The position numbers and the translations under genes were made by a program. The notes beneath the pieces were generated by a model, which saw nothing but the letters and a program-made list of their open reading frames with translations, was not told the DNA's origin and did not search any database. From an uncultured Blautia sp. (GTDB lineage: Bacteria; Bacillota; Clostridia; Lachnospirales; Lachnospiraceae), in the NCBI GenBank assembly GCA_900551715.1, contig URXG01000021.1, positions 1-35,642 on the forward strand: a stretch of DNA of 35,642 nucleotides, written 5' to 3'. Below, piece after piece: positions 1 to 8,249 of this stretch. The stretch's first letter is position 1. Every line of letters begins with the position of its first letter.

Positions 1-89
1 GTCGTAAAAAGAAATATTCTGTTAAGAAATATTTACAAAAGAGTAAAAGTTTCATCGGCTATAAAATAAATCATAGAATAAGTTTGTAA

Positions 90-95
90 TATAAT
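90..95 (+). promoter_or_regulatory. Possible -10 box of the surface-protein promoter
   Basis: TATAAT at 90-95 is a perfect -10 hexamer about 48 bases before the chosen start at 143. No good -35 hexamer lies 16-18 bases upstream; the region is simply AT-rich, so this is a weak call. Confidence 0.3.
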
Positions 96-142
96 TGTTT
101 TGTATAAATTGTAGATTATTTGAGATAGATAGAGGTGTGATC

Positions 143-1669
143 ATGACTATGAAGAGGAATAATAAAAAAAATATACATATATTAGCAGTGGCAGCAATGA
201 CAGCAGCACTTATGACTAGTCAGATACCGGCAACGATGGTTTTTGGTGCGGAATCATCTGTCAGTGTCAGCAGTCTGATACCTGATAACGTAACAGTTGA
301 GCAGTCAGTTCCTCTTTCGGATATTGCCCTTCCTTCCAGTGATTATGGAACTCTTTCCTGGGTGGATGGTTCCTGCGTTCCCTCATCCAGGGTCCAGTCT
401 TATGATGTGGTATTTCGCCCATATAATACAGCAGATCTGGCGGGAATTTCCGGCTGGGATGGACAGTCAGATGTAATTTACAGTAGTGTAACAGTTGTAG
501 TCAGCAGTATCAGTAGTGAAGAAAATTCAGAAAATTCAGAAGACTATCAGAACGGAGATAATTCAGGACAGGATAATCAGCAGGACTTCAACTATTCAGA
601 AGAACCTTCAGGGGATAATTATGAGAATAAAGAGCAGGATCCGGAAGTGACAGAAACACCTGAAAAAGAAGCAGAAATAACAGAGAATCCGGAAGCAACG
701 GACACTCCTGAGGTTACAGAGGTTCCGGACGCAATAGAAACACCAGAGATCACAGAGAGTCCGGAAGTAACAGAGAACCCTGAGATCACAGAGATTCCAG
801 ATGCAACAGAAACACCAGAGGTTACAGAGATTCCAGATGCAACAGAAACACCAGAAGTGACGGCTACCCCGGAAACCACACCGGCAGCTGACAAAGACAA
901 TATTTTTGATGGGAAACAGAAAAAGATTTCCAAAGATGCGCGTCCTCAGAAAGCAGAAGACAACCTTACTGAAGAAGAAAAAGAAGAGATGGCTTCTCAG
1001 AACCATTCCTGTAATGGAATTTCTGTGTCAGGCATCAACCTGCCATGGTATGTGCAGTTTCGTGTAGCCAGCGGTGAAAACTATGAATTTACCAATGAAG
1101 AAGCAGCTAATTTGTTCAAATCTTATGAATTTGAACTCTGGGATACAAAGAATAACACAGAATATGAGATTCCAGATGGCGAATACCTCAGTGTGACAGT
1201 TCCTGTAAAGGCGGGATATGATTATACAATTGAGCATCTTCTGGACAGTGGTGCTATGGAAACGATTGTTCCAAGTGTAGAGGGAAGTACTATGGTATTC
1301 AGCACACATTCTTTCAGTCCTTTTGGGATTGCAGGAAGCAAGGCACTGATTGGTGAGGATATTGAAGACAAGAACTATGGCACAGGTGATAGCACGGACA
1401 GTTCCACAACTTCTGTCACTGCAACTCCGGCAGCTGATTCTTCCAATGCTTCAACAGGAAGCGAGACACAGGTAACAGATCAGCAGGAGACAGCTGACAG
1501 CAGTGATAATTCTGCTTCAGATACAGCAACTGATTCAGAAGAATCGAATAACAGTTCCTCTACGAAGGCAGTATCAACCGGTGACAATACACCGATTCTT
1601 CCATTTGTACTTCTGGGAATTGCTGCAATCGCTATTATCGGTGTGATCATATATTTAAGAAGAAGGTAA
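143..1669 (+). CDS. Cell-wall-anchored surface protein with TPE-rich repeat stalk
   Basis: The 508-residue product starts at ATG 143, chosen because AGAGGTG at 131-137 lies just upstream; the longer in-frame start at 95 has no ribosome binding site. Residues 1-36 form a signal peptide with a basic N-terminus, hydrophobic core and a cleavage-like VFGA. A Glu/Asn/Ser-rich section follows, then about 70 residues of TPE/TEIPDATE-type repeats that look like a wall-spanning stalk, then a folded segment ending in FSTHSFSPFGIAG, a pattern seen in Lachnospiraceae surface proteins. A Ser/Thr/Asp-rich linker precedes the C-terminus: STGDNTP, a hydrophobic helix and a terminal RRR. This resembles a sortase signal but TG is preceded by VS, not LPx. 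The ligand is unknown. The stop codon falls inside a repeat element. Confidence 0.8.
   Translation: MTMKRNNKKNIHILAVAAMTAALMTSQIPATMVFGAESSVSVSSLIPDNVTVEQSVPLSDIALPSSDYGTLSWVDGSCVPSSRVQSYDVVFRPYNTADLAGISGWDGQSDVIYSSVTVVVSSISSEENSENSEDYQNGDNSGQDNQQDFNYSEEPSGDNYENKEQDPEVTETPEKEAEITENPEATDTPEVTEVPDAIETPEITESPEVTENPEITEIPDATETPEVTEIPDATETPEVTATPETTPAADKDNIFDGKQKKISKDARPQKAEDNLTEEEKEEMASQNHSCNGISVSGINLPWYVQFRVASGENYEFTNEEAANLFKSYEFELWDTKNNTEYEIPDGEYLSVTVPVKAGYDYTIEHLLDSGAMETIVPSVEGSTMVFSTHSFSPFGIAGSKALIGEDIEDKNYGTGDSTDSSTTSVTATPAADSSNASTGSETQVTDQQETADSSDNSASDTATDSEESNNSSSTKAVSTGDNTPILPFVLLGIAAIAIIGVIIYLRRR
788..855 (+). repeat. Tandem 36-bp repeat in the TPE stalk
   Basis: A 32-base identical block beginning ACAGAGATTCCAGATG occurs at 788-819 and again at 824-855, a 36-bp period encoding 12 residues (TEIPDATETPEV). 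More degenerate 18- and 36-base versions extend from about 640 to 885. Such near-identical tandem units can change in number between strains. Confidence 0.85.
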
Positions 1670-1807
1670 CTATTCAGTAGATAATATTCCTCGAGGTGTT
1701 TTGGCATGTTTTTTTCCAAAATCCCGATACATACAAGGCAAAATGTCATCACAGAAGGTGATTTGGAATGCATTTTGACTCGTAACTGTGAGGGTACTGA
1801 ACAGTTA
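1665..1807 (+). repeat. Composite intergenic repeat element, copy A
   Basis: This is the longest copy of a repeat found five times in the window. Its 5' part begins GGTAACTATTCA at the stop codon of the surface-protein gene and continues with TTCCTCGAGGTGTTTTGGCATG, which aligns closely with copy B at 18426-18466. A TTTTGG/CCAAAA hairpin lies at 1700-1720. Its 3' part is a palindrome, GTAACTGT (1782-1789) against ACAGTTA (1801-1807) with an 11-base loop, nearly identical to copy E at 34543. There is no transposase, so it looks like a MITE- or REP-type element, though its mobility is not shown. Confidence 0.6.
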
Positions 1808-1840
1808 AAGAAAAAGAAAATAAAAACGACTGAAATATAA
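1706..1840 (+). CDS. Possible 44-residue ORF inside repeat copy A
   Basis: ATG at 1706 lies 8 bases after GAGGTG (1693-1698) and opens a 44-codon frame beginning MFFSKIPIHTRQNV and ending with a Lys-rich stretch and TAA at 1838-1840. It lies almost wholly in the repeat element. Copy B carries the same GAGGTG-ATG arrangement but reads only 13 codons. No domain is recognisable. It may be a chance frame in a non-coding element; the conserved ribosome binding site and ATG are the only reason to list it. Confidence 0.25.
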   Translation: MFFSKIPIHTRQNVITEGDLECILTRNCEGTEQLKKKKIKTTEI

Positions 1841-1853
1841 AAGTTATTATGGA

Positions 1854-1894
1854 AACAACTCTTCCATAGAATGATATGGGAGGGTTGTTTTTTT
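1854..1894 (+). terminator. Rho-independent terminator abutting the next start codon
   Basis: A 15-bp stem pairs 1854-1868 with 1875-1889, with two G-T wobbles and no mismatch, around a 6-base loop (GAATGA). It is followed by an unbroken T run through 1894; ATG of the next gene is 1895-1897. The 3' arm contains GGGAGGG, which also serves as that gene's ribosome binding site. It probably ends transcription of the surface-protein unit, and readthrough transcripts would hide the binding site in the stem. Confidence 0.85.
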
Positions 1895-2245
1895 ATGCAG
1901 ATTAAGAATATTCTGAAGTCACTTCTGGTAGCTTATGCACTGACAGGAGCCTGCCTCTTGGGTCTTGCCTGGCTGGTGTATCGTATGAATTTTGGTACCG
2001 GTCCGGTAACGGCGGGGATTATAGCAGTCTATGTAATTGCCTGTCTGGCAGGAGGATTTGTTGCCGGAAAACTTATGCGAAAAGATAAATACCGATGGGG
2101 AACGCTAACTGGTCTGTGTTATTTCATGCTTCTTCTGCTTGTGTCTTTCGCAGTTCAGGGAAAGTGGAATATGACAGTTTCTCACGCTGTAACTACCTTC
2201 TGTATGTGTCTTGGAGGTGGAGCTCTGGGAGGGATGCTGGCATAA
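1895..2245 (+). CDS. Small integral membrane protein, TIGR04086-like
   Basis: The product has 116 residues. ATG 1895 is preferred to the frame's first ATG (1871) because GGGAGGG at 1878-1884 is suitably placed and family members begin close to LKSLLVAYALTG. Four hydrophobic segments are visible at about residues 6-26, 36-58, 70-88 and 93-114, separated by short loops such as the basic KLMRKDKYRWG. This matches a Clostridia-specific small membrane family of unknown function (TIGR04086, recalled from its motifs AYxLTG, AGGFxAGK and WG-x-LTGLCYF). Such genes are often found just upstream of SCIFF genes, as here. The start codon directly abuts a terminator hairpin that contains its ribosome binding site. 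Confidence 0.7.
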   Translation: MQIKNILKSLLVAYALTGACLLGLAWLVYRMNFGTGPVTAGIIAVYVIACLAGGFVAGKLMRKDKYRWGTLTGLCYFMLLLLVSFAVQGKWNMTVSHAVTTFCMCLGGGALGGMLA

Positions 2246-2256
2246 GAAAAAAAGTC

Positions 2257-2285
2257 TTTTATTTGTACGTCTTTTATGCTATACT
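2257..2285 (+). promoter_or_regulatory. Promoter of the SCIFF operon
   Basis: TATACT at 2280-2285 is preceded by TGC, giving an extended -10 element, 37 bases before the scfA start. The -35 region near 2257-2262 (TTTTAT) matches poorly, as is common where an extended -10 is present. Confidence 0.5.
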
Positions 2286-2321
2286 ATGCCCAGATAACTA
2301 TATATAAGGAGGACATATGTA

Positions 2322-2462
2322 ATGGAACATATCAAAACATTAAATACAAAGAATCTGCAGAATACTGTAAAAAAAGGTGGATGTGGAGAATGCCAGACAT
2401 CTTGCCAGTCTGCATGTAAGACTTCCTGTACAGTAGGAAATCAGAGCTGCGAGAACAAATAA
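2322..2462 (+). CDS. scfA: SCIFF ranthipeptide precursor (six cysteines in forty-five residues)
   Basis: This 46-residue peptide begins MEHIKTLNTKNLQNTVKKGG and ends in a core with exactly six cysteines at residues 21, 24, 28, 32, 36 and 43. AAGGAGG at 2306-2312 lies 9 bases before ATG 2322. The sequence matches the SCIFF family (TIGR03973), a peptide nearly universal in Clostridia. The adjacent radical SAM/SPASM enzyme forms thioether links from Cys to non-alpha carbons; in the Caldanaerobacter homologue a Cys32-Thr37 link has been reported, and both residues occur at the same numbers here. The gene is directly upstream of its maturase, separated by a hairpin. The biological role of the mature peptide is unknown. 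Confidence 0.96.
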   Translation: MEHIKTLNTKNLQNTVKKGGCGECQTSCQSACKTSCTVGNQSCENK

Positions 2463-2482
2463 TAGGGTTCAGAACTGTCAGC

Positions 2483-2520
2483 TAAGCAGCGGGGTCAAAG
2501 CCGCTGCTTATTCTTGCTTT
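2483..2520 (+). terminator. Hairpin between scfA and scfB, partial terminator or attenuator
   Basis: A perfect 10-bp stem, TAAGCAGCGG (2483-2492) with CCGCTGCTTA (2501-2510), encloses an 8-base loop. The downstream run TTCTTGCTTT is only moderately T-rich, so a leaky terminator or a transcript-stabilising hairpin is likely. It would let the precursor be made in excess of the maturase. Confidence 0.7.
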
Positions 2521-2555
2521 AATGAACAATTATTAAAGGAAAGGATTTTTCAGAA

Positions 2556-3920
2556 ATGAGTCTGATACACAGATATCAGAGCAATGGATACAACATTGTT
2601 CTGGATATTAACAGTGGATGCATTCATCTGGTAGATCAGGTTACATATGAAGTACTTCCATTTATGGAGGAAGGGCTTACAGAAACTGAGATTGTAAACA
2701 GATTGAAGGAGCATTTTTCGGCAGAAGATATCAGTACTTCTGTCAGAGAATGTGAAAAACTCAGAAACGATGGTATGCTGTTTACCAGAGATGCTTACGA
2801 AAATGTTATAGAAGAATTTACAAAGAATCGACAGACCGTAGTCAAGGCATTATGTCTCCATATTGCACATGACTGTAATCTGGCATGTCGGTATTGTTTT
2901 GCCGAAGAAGGGGAATATCATGGAAGAAGAGCATTGATGTCTTATGAAGTAGGAAAGAAAGCTCTGGATTTCCTTATTGCCAATTCCGGTTCCAGAAAGA
3001 ACCTGGAAGTAGACTTTTTTGGCGGAGAGCCTCTTATGAACTGGCAGGTGGTAAAGGATTTGGTGGCATATGGACGTTCCCAGGAAGAAGCCCACAACAA
3101 GAAATTCCGTTTCACACTGACTACCAACGGTGTACTTCTCAATGATGAAGTAATGGAGTTCTGTAACAAAGAAATGGGTAACGTTGTACTGAGCGTTGAC
3201 GGACGTAAAGAAGTACATGATTATATGAGACCATTCCGCAAGGGAGCCGGAAGCTATGATTTGATCATTCCGAAATTCCAGAAGTTTGCAGAATCTCGTA
3301 ATCAGGATAAATATTATGTAAGAGGAACTTTTACACATCATAATCTTGATTTCTCAAAGGATGTTCTTCATCTGGCAGATCTGGGCTTCAAGCAGATTTC
3401 TGTAGAGCCTGTAGTTGCTGCTGACGAAGAAGAATATGCAATCCGCAGAGAAGATCTTCCACAGATTATGGAAGAGTATGATGCTCTTGCAAAAGAAATG
3501 ATAAAAAGAGAAAAAGAAGGAAGAGGATTTAATTTCTTCCACTTTATGATCGACCTTACAGGTGGTCCCTGCGTTTACAAGCGTCTGTCAGGATGCGGTT
3601 CAGGAACAGAATACCTTGCAGTTACACCATGGGGTGATTTTTACCCATGTCATCAGTTTGTAGGGGAAGAACAGTTCCTTATGGGAAATGTAGATGAAGG
3701 AATTACCAAACCTTCCGTAAGAAATGATTTCAGCAGATGTAATGTTTATACAAAGCCGGCCTGCAAAGACTGCTTTGCCAGATTTTACTGCAGTGGAGGA
3801 TGTGCAGCCAATGCATATCATTTCCAGAAAGACATCAATGGTAATTATGATATCGGATGTGAACTTCAGCGGAAACGAGTGGAGTGCGCAATCATGATAA
3901 AGGCCGCCTTAGCGGACTAA
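2556..3920 (+). CDS. scfB: SCIFF radical SAM maturase
   Basis: The 454-residue protein is a radical SAM/SPASM peptide maturase of the TIGR03974 type. Residues 1-90 resemble the peptide-binding (RRE-like) N-terminus of the family. The S-adenosylmethionine [4Fe-4S] cluster ligands are C107, C111 and C114 (CxxxCxxC), and GGEP at 156-159 is the usual second motif. The C-terminal SPASM/twitch region supplies further cysteines at 339, 347, 365, 395, 403, 406, 412, 416, 435 and 444, enough for two auxiliary clusters. It should install thioether crosslinks in the ScfA peptide encoded just upstream. ATG 2556 follows AAAGGAAAGG at 2535-2544. secDF starts 22 bases after its stop, suggesting cotranscription. 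Confidence 0.96.
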   Translation: MSLIHRYQSNGYNIVLDINSGCIHLVDQVTYEVLPFMEEGLTETEIVNRLKEHFSAEDISTSVRECEKLRNDGMLFTRDAYENVIEEFTKNRQTVVKALCLHIAHDCNLACRYCFAEEGEYHGRRALMSYEVGKKALDFLIANSGSRKNLEVDFFGGEPLMNWQVVKDLVAYGRSQEEAHNKKFRFTLTTNGVLLNDEVMEFCNKEMGNVVLSVDGRKEVHDYMRPFRKGAGSYDLIIPKFQKFAESRNQDKYYVRGTFTHHNLDFSKDVLHLADLGFKQISVEPVVAADEEEYAIRREDLPQIMEEYDALAKEMIKREKEGRGFNFFHFMIDLTGGPCVYKRLSGCGSGTEYLAVTPWGDFYPCHQFVGEEQFLMGNVDEGITKPSVRNDFSRCNVYTKPACKDCFARFYCSGGCAANAYHFQKDINGNYDIGCELQRKRVECAIMIKAALAD

Positions 3921-3942
3921 GAAGGAAAGAAGGGAAAGAACA

Positions 3943-6363
3943 ATGAAGAAAAACAAAGGGATCGTTGTGCTGCTTCTGACCGCCATTATCACAGTCTTTC
4001 TGTGCTATACGGCAGGTGTTGGTATTGGTCCTACAGGAACCGGTTCAGCCAAAAACATCAAGACCGGTCTTGACCTGTCCGGTGGTGTAAGTATCACTTA
4101 CCAGACCAAAGAAAGTAATCCAAGCAGCGAAGACATGGCAGATACTGTTTACAAGATGCAGAAGCGTGTGGAACAGTACAGCACAGAAGCACAGGCATAC
4201 AAAGAAGGGGATAACCGTATTACAGTAGAGATCCCTGGTGCAACAGATGCAGATGCGATTCTGAACGATCTTGGAAAACCTGGTTCTCTCTGCTTTATTG
4301 AGCAGACAGACGCTGACGGAAATCAGAACTTCACAAGTGGCGGCAACGGTTATGTACTCTCCAGAAGTCTGGATGAGATTCGTGAGGCCGGTTCAGTAGT
4401 TCTTGAAGGAACTGATGTTGCAGATGCACAAGGTGGTGCATATCAGTCCAGTCAGAACAGTTCCAGAGAGTATGCAGTCAGTCTGACACTTACAGACGAT
4501 GGCAAAAAGAAGTTTGCAGATGCTACAGAAGCTAATGTGGGCAAACAGATCGCCATCGTATATGATGACCAGATTTTAAGCGCACCGAAGGTAAACGAAG
4601 CAATCACAGGTGGACAGGCACAGATCACAGGTATGTCCGGTGTGGAAGAAGCTCAGAACCTTGCTTCCTATATCCGTATCGGTTCTCTGAGTCTTGAACT
4701 GGAAGAACTCCGTTCCAGTGTAGTAGCAGCACAGCTGGGTGAAGAAGCAATCTCCACCAGCGTTATGGCAGGTGCTATTGGTCTTGTGATCGTAATTCTG
4801 TTTATGATCTTTGTGTATCGTGTACCGGGATTGGTTGCAGGTATTGCGCTGGTTCTGTATACAGCACTTGTGCTGATCACGTTGAATGCCTTTGATATTA
4901 CCCTTACACTTCCTGGTATCGCAGGTATCATCCTGGGTATTGGTATGGCGGTAGATGCCAATGTTATTATTTATGCCCGAATAAGGGAAGAGATTACAGC
5001 AGGAAACTCCGTAAGAACATCAATTAAGTTAGGTTTCTCCAAAGCATTCAGTGCGATCTTCGACGGAAACATTACCACACTGATCGCCTCTCTGGTGCTG
5101 ATGTGGCTTGGCTCAGGTACTGTAAAAGGATTTGCTTACACATTGGCAATCGGTATCATTATTTCCATGTTTACAGCACTGGTAGTTTCCAGATTTATTG
5201 TAAACGCCCTCTATGCGGTAGGTGTTCGTGATCCGAAGTTCTACGGTAAAGAAAAAGAGCGTAAAGCTTTTGATTTTGTAGGCAAACGTAAAATCTTCTT
5301 TATTCTGTCTATTGTGCTGATCCTCTGCGGTCCGCTGGCTATGGTAATTCACCATCAGACAAATGGAACCAGTCTGAATTATGCACTTGACTTCTCCGGA
5401 GGTACTGCAACAACAGTTACCTTTAACGAAGACATGGATATCAAAAAGATTGACTCTGACGTGACCCCTGTTGTAGAGAAAGTAACAGGTGACAAGAATG
5501 TACAGCCTACAAAGGTAGTAGGAACCAATCAGGTTGTGATCAAGACGCGTACACTTTCTCAGAAAGAACGTGAGAAACTGAGTGAAGCTCTGGTTGAGAA
5601 GTTTGACATTGATGACAGTCTTACGACTACAGAAAGTATTTCTGCAACTGTAAGCTCCGAGATGAGAAGAGATGCAATTGTGGCTGTTATTGTGGCAACG
5701 ATCTGTATGCTGCTTTACATCTGGTTCCGTTTCAAGGATGTCCGTTTTGCAAGCAGTGCTGTTCTGGCACTTCTTCATGACGTACTGATCGTCCTGACAT
5801 TCTATGCAGTTTCCAGAACTTCTGTAGGTAATACGTTTATTGCTTGTATGCTGACTATTGTTGGTTATTCCATCAATGCGACTATCGTAATCTTTGACCG
5901 TATCCGCGAGAACATGCATGGAAGCAAGAATCCATCCAATCTTCCGGAGATTGTTAATGAAAGTATTATGCAGACTCTTACCAGAAGTATTTACACTTCC
6001 TTTACAACATTTGTAATGGTAGCTGTTCTTTATGTCATGGGTGTATCTTCTATTCGTGAGTTTGCAGCACCTCTGATGGTAGGTGTTATCTGCGGTGCAT
6101 ATTCTTCTGTATGCATCACAGGTGCTCTGTGGCTGGTAATGAGACAGCATATTAAGAAAGCTGCTCAGCCAGCAGCTGTAGGAACCAAGGCTGCTCCAGT
6201 CCAGAAAAAACAGAATACACAGAAACAGGCTTCACAGACTTCTGGAAAGAAGAATCCTGATCAGCCAAAGAAGAAAAACCGCAAGAGAGTAGCGGAACGT
6301 CTGGCAGCACAGGAGGCAGCGGCAAAAGAAGCAGCTGTAAAAGATGAAGACCAAGACAAATAA
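3943..6363 (+). CDS. secDF: Protein translocase subunits SecD and SecF, fused
   Basis: The 806-residue membrane protein uses proton-motive force to pull proteins out of the SecYEG channel. The SecD half has an N-terminal helix, GLDLSGG at 42-48, an external P1 region and a transmembrane block with GIGMAVDANVIIYARIREE near 331-350. The SecF half starts near 440 with YALDFSGG near 480 and has GYSINATIVIFDRIREN near 640-656. Both halves keep the conserved D-N...R pattern of the membrane domain. Residues from about 735 on form a long Lys/Ala/Gln-rich cytoplasmic tail not usual in separate SecD or SecF. It follows scfB by 22 bases; the link between the SCIFF peptide and export machinery is suggested by position only. 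Confidence 0.95.
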   Translation: MKKNKGIVVLLLTAIITVFLCYTAGVGIGPTGTGSAKNIKTGLDLSGGVSITYQTKESNPSSEDMADTVYKMQKRVEQYSTEAQAYKEGDNRITVEIPGATDADAILNDLGKPGSLCFIEQTDADGNQNFTSGGNGYVLSRSLDEIREAGSVVLEGTDVADAQGGAYQSSQNSSREYAVSLTLTDDGKKKFADATEANVGKQIAIVYDDQILSAPKVNEAITGGQAQITGMSGVEEAQNLASYIRIGSLSLELEELRSSVVAAQLGEEAISTSVMAGAIGLVIVILFMIFVYRVPGLVAGIALVLYTALVLITLNAFDITLTLPGIAGIILGIGMAVDANVIIYARIREEITAGNSVRTSIKLGFSKAFSAIFDGNITTLIASLVLMWLGSGTVKGFAYTLAIGIIISMFTALVVSRFIVNALYAVGVRDPKFYGKEKERKAFDFVGKRKIFFILSIVLILCGPLAMVIHHQTNGTSLNYALDFSGGTATTVTFNEDMDIKKIDSDVTPVVEKVTGDKNVQPTKVVGTNQVVIKTRTLSQKEREKLSEALVEKFDIDDSLTTTESISATVSSEMRRDAIVAVIVATICMLLYIWFRFKDVRFASSAVLALLHDVLIVLTFYAVSRTSVGNTFIACMLTIVGYSINATIVIFDRIRENMHGSKNPSNLPEIVNESIMQTLTRSIYTSFTTFVMVAVLYVMGVSSIREFAAPLMVGVICGAYSSVCITGALWLVMRQHIKKAAQPAAVGTKAAPVQKKQNTQKQASQTSGKKNPDQPKKKNRKRVAERLAAQEAAAKEAAVKDEDQDK

Positions 6364-6389
6364 ATAACAGAATCTGAAGTAACAGATAC

Positions 6390-6430
6390 AAGGATCCCGG
6401 GGTGGCTTAGCTGCTCCGGGACCTGTTTTT
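6390..6430 (+). terminator. Terminator after secDF
   Basis: AGGATCCCGG (6391-6400) pairs with CCGGGACCT (6416-6424), with one bulged base, and is followed by TGTTTTT ending at 6430. It sits between secDF and recJ. Confidence 0.75.
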
Positions 6431-6454
6431 AGGAAGAAAAGGATTATAAGGAAA

Positions 6455-8167
6455 ATGGAAAAATGGGTAGTATGTACCAAAAAGGCTGATTTTTATGGCA
6501 TAGCAGAGAAGTTTAGGATCAATCCAGTGATTGCCAGACTGATCCGGAACAGAGATGTGATCGGTGATGAAAAGATCCAAGAGTATCTTCATGGTGCTCT
6601 TGCAGATCTGCCTTCTGGAAGGAAAATGAAAGATCTGGAAAAGGCAGCAGAAATCCTGGAAAAGAAGATACAGGAAGGATGCAGAATAAGAATCATTGGT
6701 GATTATGATATAGATGGTGTTACATCTACAACAATTCTTCTGAAAGGTCTTAAAAGACTGGGGGCAAAAGTGGATACCTGTATCCCGGACAGAATTAAAG
6801 ATGGTTACGGAATTAATGAGCATCTGATCAGTAAGGCGCTGGAAGATGGAATTGATACGATTGTTACCTGCGATAATGGGATCGCTGCTTATAATGAAAT
6901 TACTGAAGCTAAAGAATCAGGGATGACAGTGGTGATTACCGATCATCATGATGTTCCGTTTCGGGATACAAAAAATGGAAGAAAATGGATCATTCCACCG
7001 GCAGATGCAGTAGTTAATCCCAAACAGCAGAACTGCCCATATCCAAACAAAAATCTCTGCGGAGCTGTAGTTGCATGGAAACTGATCTGGATTATGTATG
7101 AAAATGCAGGAATTCCAACAGAAGAAATTCTCACATTTACAGAGCTGGCAGCAGTGGCTACAGTGGGCGATGTTATGGATCTTCAGGGAGAAAACCGGAT
7201 TATTGTAAAAGAAGGACTGCATCAGCTGTCCCATACAGAAACACCGGGGCTGAAAGCACTGATCCAGGTAAATAATCTGGAACACGCAGAGATCAGTTCC
7301 TATCATGTGGGATTTGTGCTGGGACCATGCATTAATGCAAGTGGCAGACTGGACACTGCCTCCAGAGCATTGAAGCTTCTCTGTGAACAGGATCCTGTTG
7401 AGGCAGCCAGACTGGCAGGGGATCTCATTGCTCTGAACGAAAGCCGTAAGGCAATGACAGAACAGGGGAAAGAAGAAGCCATTGAAAAAGTGGAAAATTC
7501 AGATTTAAAAAACGACAGGGTTCTGGTGATCTATCTTCCGGATTGCCATGAAAGTCTGGCAGGGATCATTGCAGGACGAATCAGAGAATTATACAATAAA
7601 CCGGTCTTTGTTCTTACGAAAGGTGAAAAATCTGCCAAAGGAAGCGGACGCTCCATTGAAGCCTATTCTATGTATGAAGAACTTGTAAAGTGCAGAGATT
7701 TTCTGGAACAGTTTGGCGGACATCCAATGGCTGCAGGACTTTCTATCAAAGAAGAAAATATTGAGAGATTCAGAAAAAGACTTAACGAAAACTGTACACT
7801 TACAGAGGAAGATCTGAGACCGAAGATTGTCATAGATGTACCTATGCCGGTGTCCTATATTTCCAGAGAGCTTGTGGAGCAGCTGAGTCTTCTGGAACCT
7901 TTTGGAAAAGGGAATGTAAAACCTCTCTTTGCACAGAAAAATCTTTCTGTTTTAAATCTGAGGATTTTTGGAAAAAATCATAATGTAGCCAAGATGAAAC
8001 TTACAGACGGATCAGGAACATCTGTTGATGCAGTTTATTTTGGGGAAGCAGAGAAATTTGCAGAGTTTGTGAAAAACCATGAACGGATTTCCGTTACGTA
8101 TTATCCGGAGATCAATTCCTATCAGGGAAGAGAGACATTGCAGGCAGTCATAAGGAATTATTGTTGA
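6455..8167 (+). CDS. recJ: Single-stranded-DNA-specific exonuclease RecJ
   Basis: RecJ degrades single-stranded DNA 5' to 3' in recombination and base-excision or mismatch repair. The 570-residue length fits the short Firmicute form. DHH-superfamily motifs are intact: DYDIDG near 83-88, DHH at 163-165, NPKQ and the CGAVVAWK stretch, then GPCINASGRLDTA. The DHHA1 domain shows SAKGSGRS and EQFGGHPMAAGLS, and a C-terminal oligonucleotide-binding region ends the protein. Metal-binding acidic and His residues are present, so it should be active. In Clostridia recJ commonly precedes apt and relA, as here. ATG 6455 follows an AAGGA site. Confidence 0.95.
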   Translation: MEKWVVCTKKADFYGIAEKFRINPVIARLIRNRDVIGDEKIQEYLHGALADLPSGRKMKDLEKAAEILEKKIQEGCRIRIIGDYDIDGVTSTTILLKGLKRLGAKVDTCIPDRIKDGYGINEHLISKALEDGIDTIVTCDNGIAAYNEITEAKESGMTVVITDHHDVPFRDTKNGRKWIIPPADAVVNPKQQNCPYPNKNLCGAVVAWKLIWIMYENAGIPTEEILTFTELAAVATVGDVMDLQGENRIIVKEGLHQLSHTETPGLKALIQVNNLEHAEISSYHVGFVLGPCINASGRLDTASRALKLLCEQDPVEAARLAGDLIALNESRKAMTEQGKEEAIEKVENSDLKNDRVLVIYLPDCHESLAGIIAGRIRELYNKPVFVLTKGEKSAKGSGRSIEAYSMYEELVKCRDFLEQFGGHPMAAGLSIKEENIERFRKRLNENCTLTEEDLRPKIVIDVPMPVSYISRELVEQLSLLEPFGKGNVKPLFAQKNLSVLNLRIFGKNHNVAKMKLTDGSGTSVDAVYFGEAEKFAEFVKNHERISVTYYPEINSYQGRETLQAVIRNYC

Positions 8168-8249
8168 AAAACTGCTATTTATGGTGAATTATGGGAGAAT
8201 CCCACAGCGGGAAAGCAGGTATTCTGTTGAGTCTTGTCGGCTTTGGTGA

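Noticed and set aside
608..1006. Minus-strand open frames across the TPE repeats
   Set aside because: They arise from the repeat composition of the surface-protein gene and have no start signal.
1895..2462. CRISPR or tandem array in the 1.6-2.5 kb intergenic area
   Set aside because: Repeats here are single palindromes of one dispersed family, without regular spacers or cas genes.
5113..6150. 345-codon open frame on the minus strand inside secDF
   Set aside because: It is the antisense shadow of a strongly conserved gene, with Cys/His/Asn-rich composition and no ribosome binding site.
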